This document shows, piece by piece, positions 63,238 through 64,000 of a DNA stretch of 64,000 nucleotides. Under the pieces are notes generated by a model. It ran no database searches. It was not told the origin of the DNA and saw only the letters and a program-made list of their open reading frames with translations. The stretch covers positions 1 to 64,000 of the forward strand of contig VWPU01018616.1 in NCBI GenBank assembly GCA_013398955.1. Direction: 5' to 3'. Within the stretch, counting starts at the first letter, position 1. Each line of letters starts with the position of its first letter. The DNA comes from Callaeas wilsoni (taxonomy: Eukaryota > Chordata > Aves > Passeriformes > Callaeidae). A program made the translations under genes and the position numbers.

Positions 63238-64000
63238 GTAAGTAAAAACCCAAAAAACTTCAAAGACCCTCCAATGCCAAAACCCCAGGAGGAGACTCCC
63301 TCTGGACCTACTACGGCTTTGAAGGCAGACCCCCCCCTTTAATCCTCACCCCTTCCTTATCGGAAAGCTGAAGAAATGCCTCCCACTGTGCCTCAGGCTG
63401 ATTAAAAAAATACACAAGGAAAAAATGAAGCGATTATTTGTACTCACAAAGAAACTACATAAAATGCACTTGATTATCCCAAATTTTTTATTTTTTCATA
63501 CAAATATTTTTAAACATACATCTATCTCACACCAAAATGTACATTTTAATTGCACCAAGCACTTTTTTTAATGAGCTGCTTGCAGACAGAATGTGATGTG
63601 CTGATGGATTTGCAGTAATAAAATACGGTCACTCAGCTGCAAATACCATCCTTCACTTCCCATACTCTCTATTTTCACAGTTGCAGACTTCTGGAGAAAG
63701 ATATGCTTAAATGTGTTGGAAGTAATAATCAGTTCATGTATGAGTTTTTCTAAGAATGAGACAAGTAAATTTTTTTTTTTTTAATTAGGATATAGAACAC
63801 CATGCTCAATGAAATTTTATTTCTTCTTGAAGGATTGACCCCAAAAAAGAGAGTTTTATATTTGTGTAGTTGGTTATCGTTGGCTTCATAGGATCTTTAA
63901 GATGAAAGAAAAAAAGATAAAACCAATGTGAGAAGTTTTCTATTAACATGAACATTAGAATCAGGCATTATTTGCTGAATAATTTTTTAAAATTTTGTTT
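63238..64000. other. AT-rich sequence to the window end, no gene seen
   Basis: Contains short T and A runs (for example near 63769-63782) and a C8-9 run near 63331. Nothing else recognised. Confidence 0.5.

Noticed and set aside
1..64000. tRNA, rRNA, CRISPR arrays, bacterial operons or phage genes
   Set aside because: None seen; the repeat content is vertebrate (avian), and no regularly spaced repeats or tRNA-like arms were noticed.

Overview
The window looks like gene-poor, AT-rich vertebrate DNA from a bird, probably a songbird. The evidence is the repeat content: several CR1 LINE fragments whose 3' ends carry the avian TTCTATGATTCTATGA-type terminus, an ERVL-type LTR, and at least four copies of a long (about 1 kb) retroviral LTR of a type I associate with passerine genomes. 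Host bases between repeats are AT-rich with few CpGs. I see no confident host protein-coding gene, tRNA, rRNA or CRISPR array. Every open frame of 110 codons or more either lies in a repeat or is explicable as chance.

Layout. Bases 1-18 look like the last bases of a plus-strand LTR cut by the window edge. Bases 660-2030 hold a plus-strand LTR (copy A) split by a minus-strand ERVL-type LTR (1357-1937). Bases 5690-7557 are a plus-strand CR1 split by a complete minus-strand LTR (copy B, 5872-6944) with a 4-bp target-site duplication. At 8241-8374 there is a near-perfect palindrome that abuts and replaces one end of LTR copy C (8375-9040, minus). CR1 fragments follow at 12595-13088 (minus), 23170-23863 (plus), 44803-45298 (minus) and 47745-48517 (minus). 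Bases 56392-57430 are LTR copy D (minus), followed by a minus-strand remnant of a gammaretrovirus-like provirus: weak env traces (57431-58015) and a clear, dead integrase (58248-58853). The rest is unannotated intergenic or intronic sequence with a few short tandem duplications, one AT-rich palindrome and one exon-like block near the right edge (63159-63237).

The most interesting items are: (1) the LTR family carries related open frames on its sense strand between TATA box and poly(A) signal, 181 codons long in copy B; (2) the provirus remnant keeps the exact D-X35-E spacing of a retroviral integrase but with Glu replaced by Gln; (3) the 134-bp palindrome is far better preserved than the LTR it interrupts; (4) two clean nested insertions give a relative chronology. 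Family names come from memory of avian repeats and have not been checked against a repeat library.
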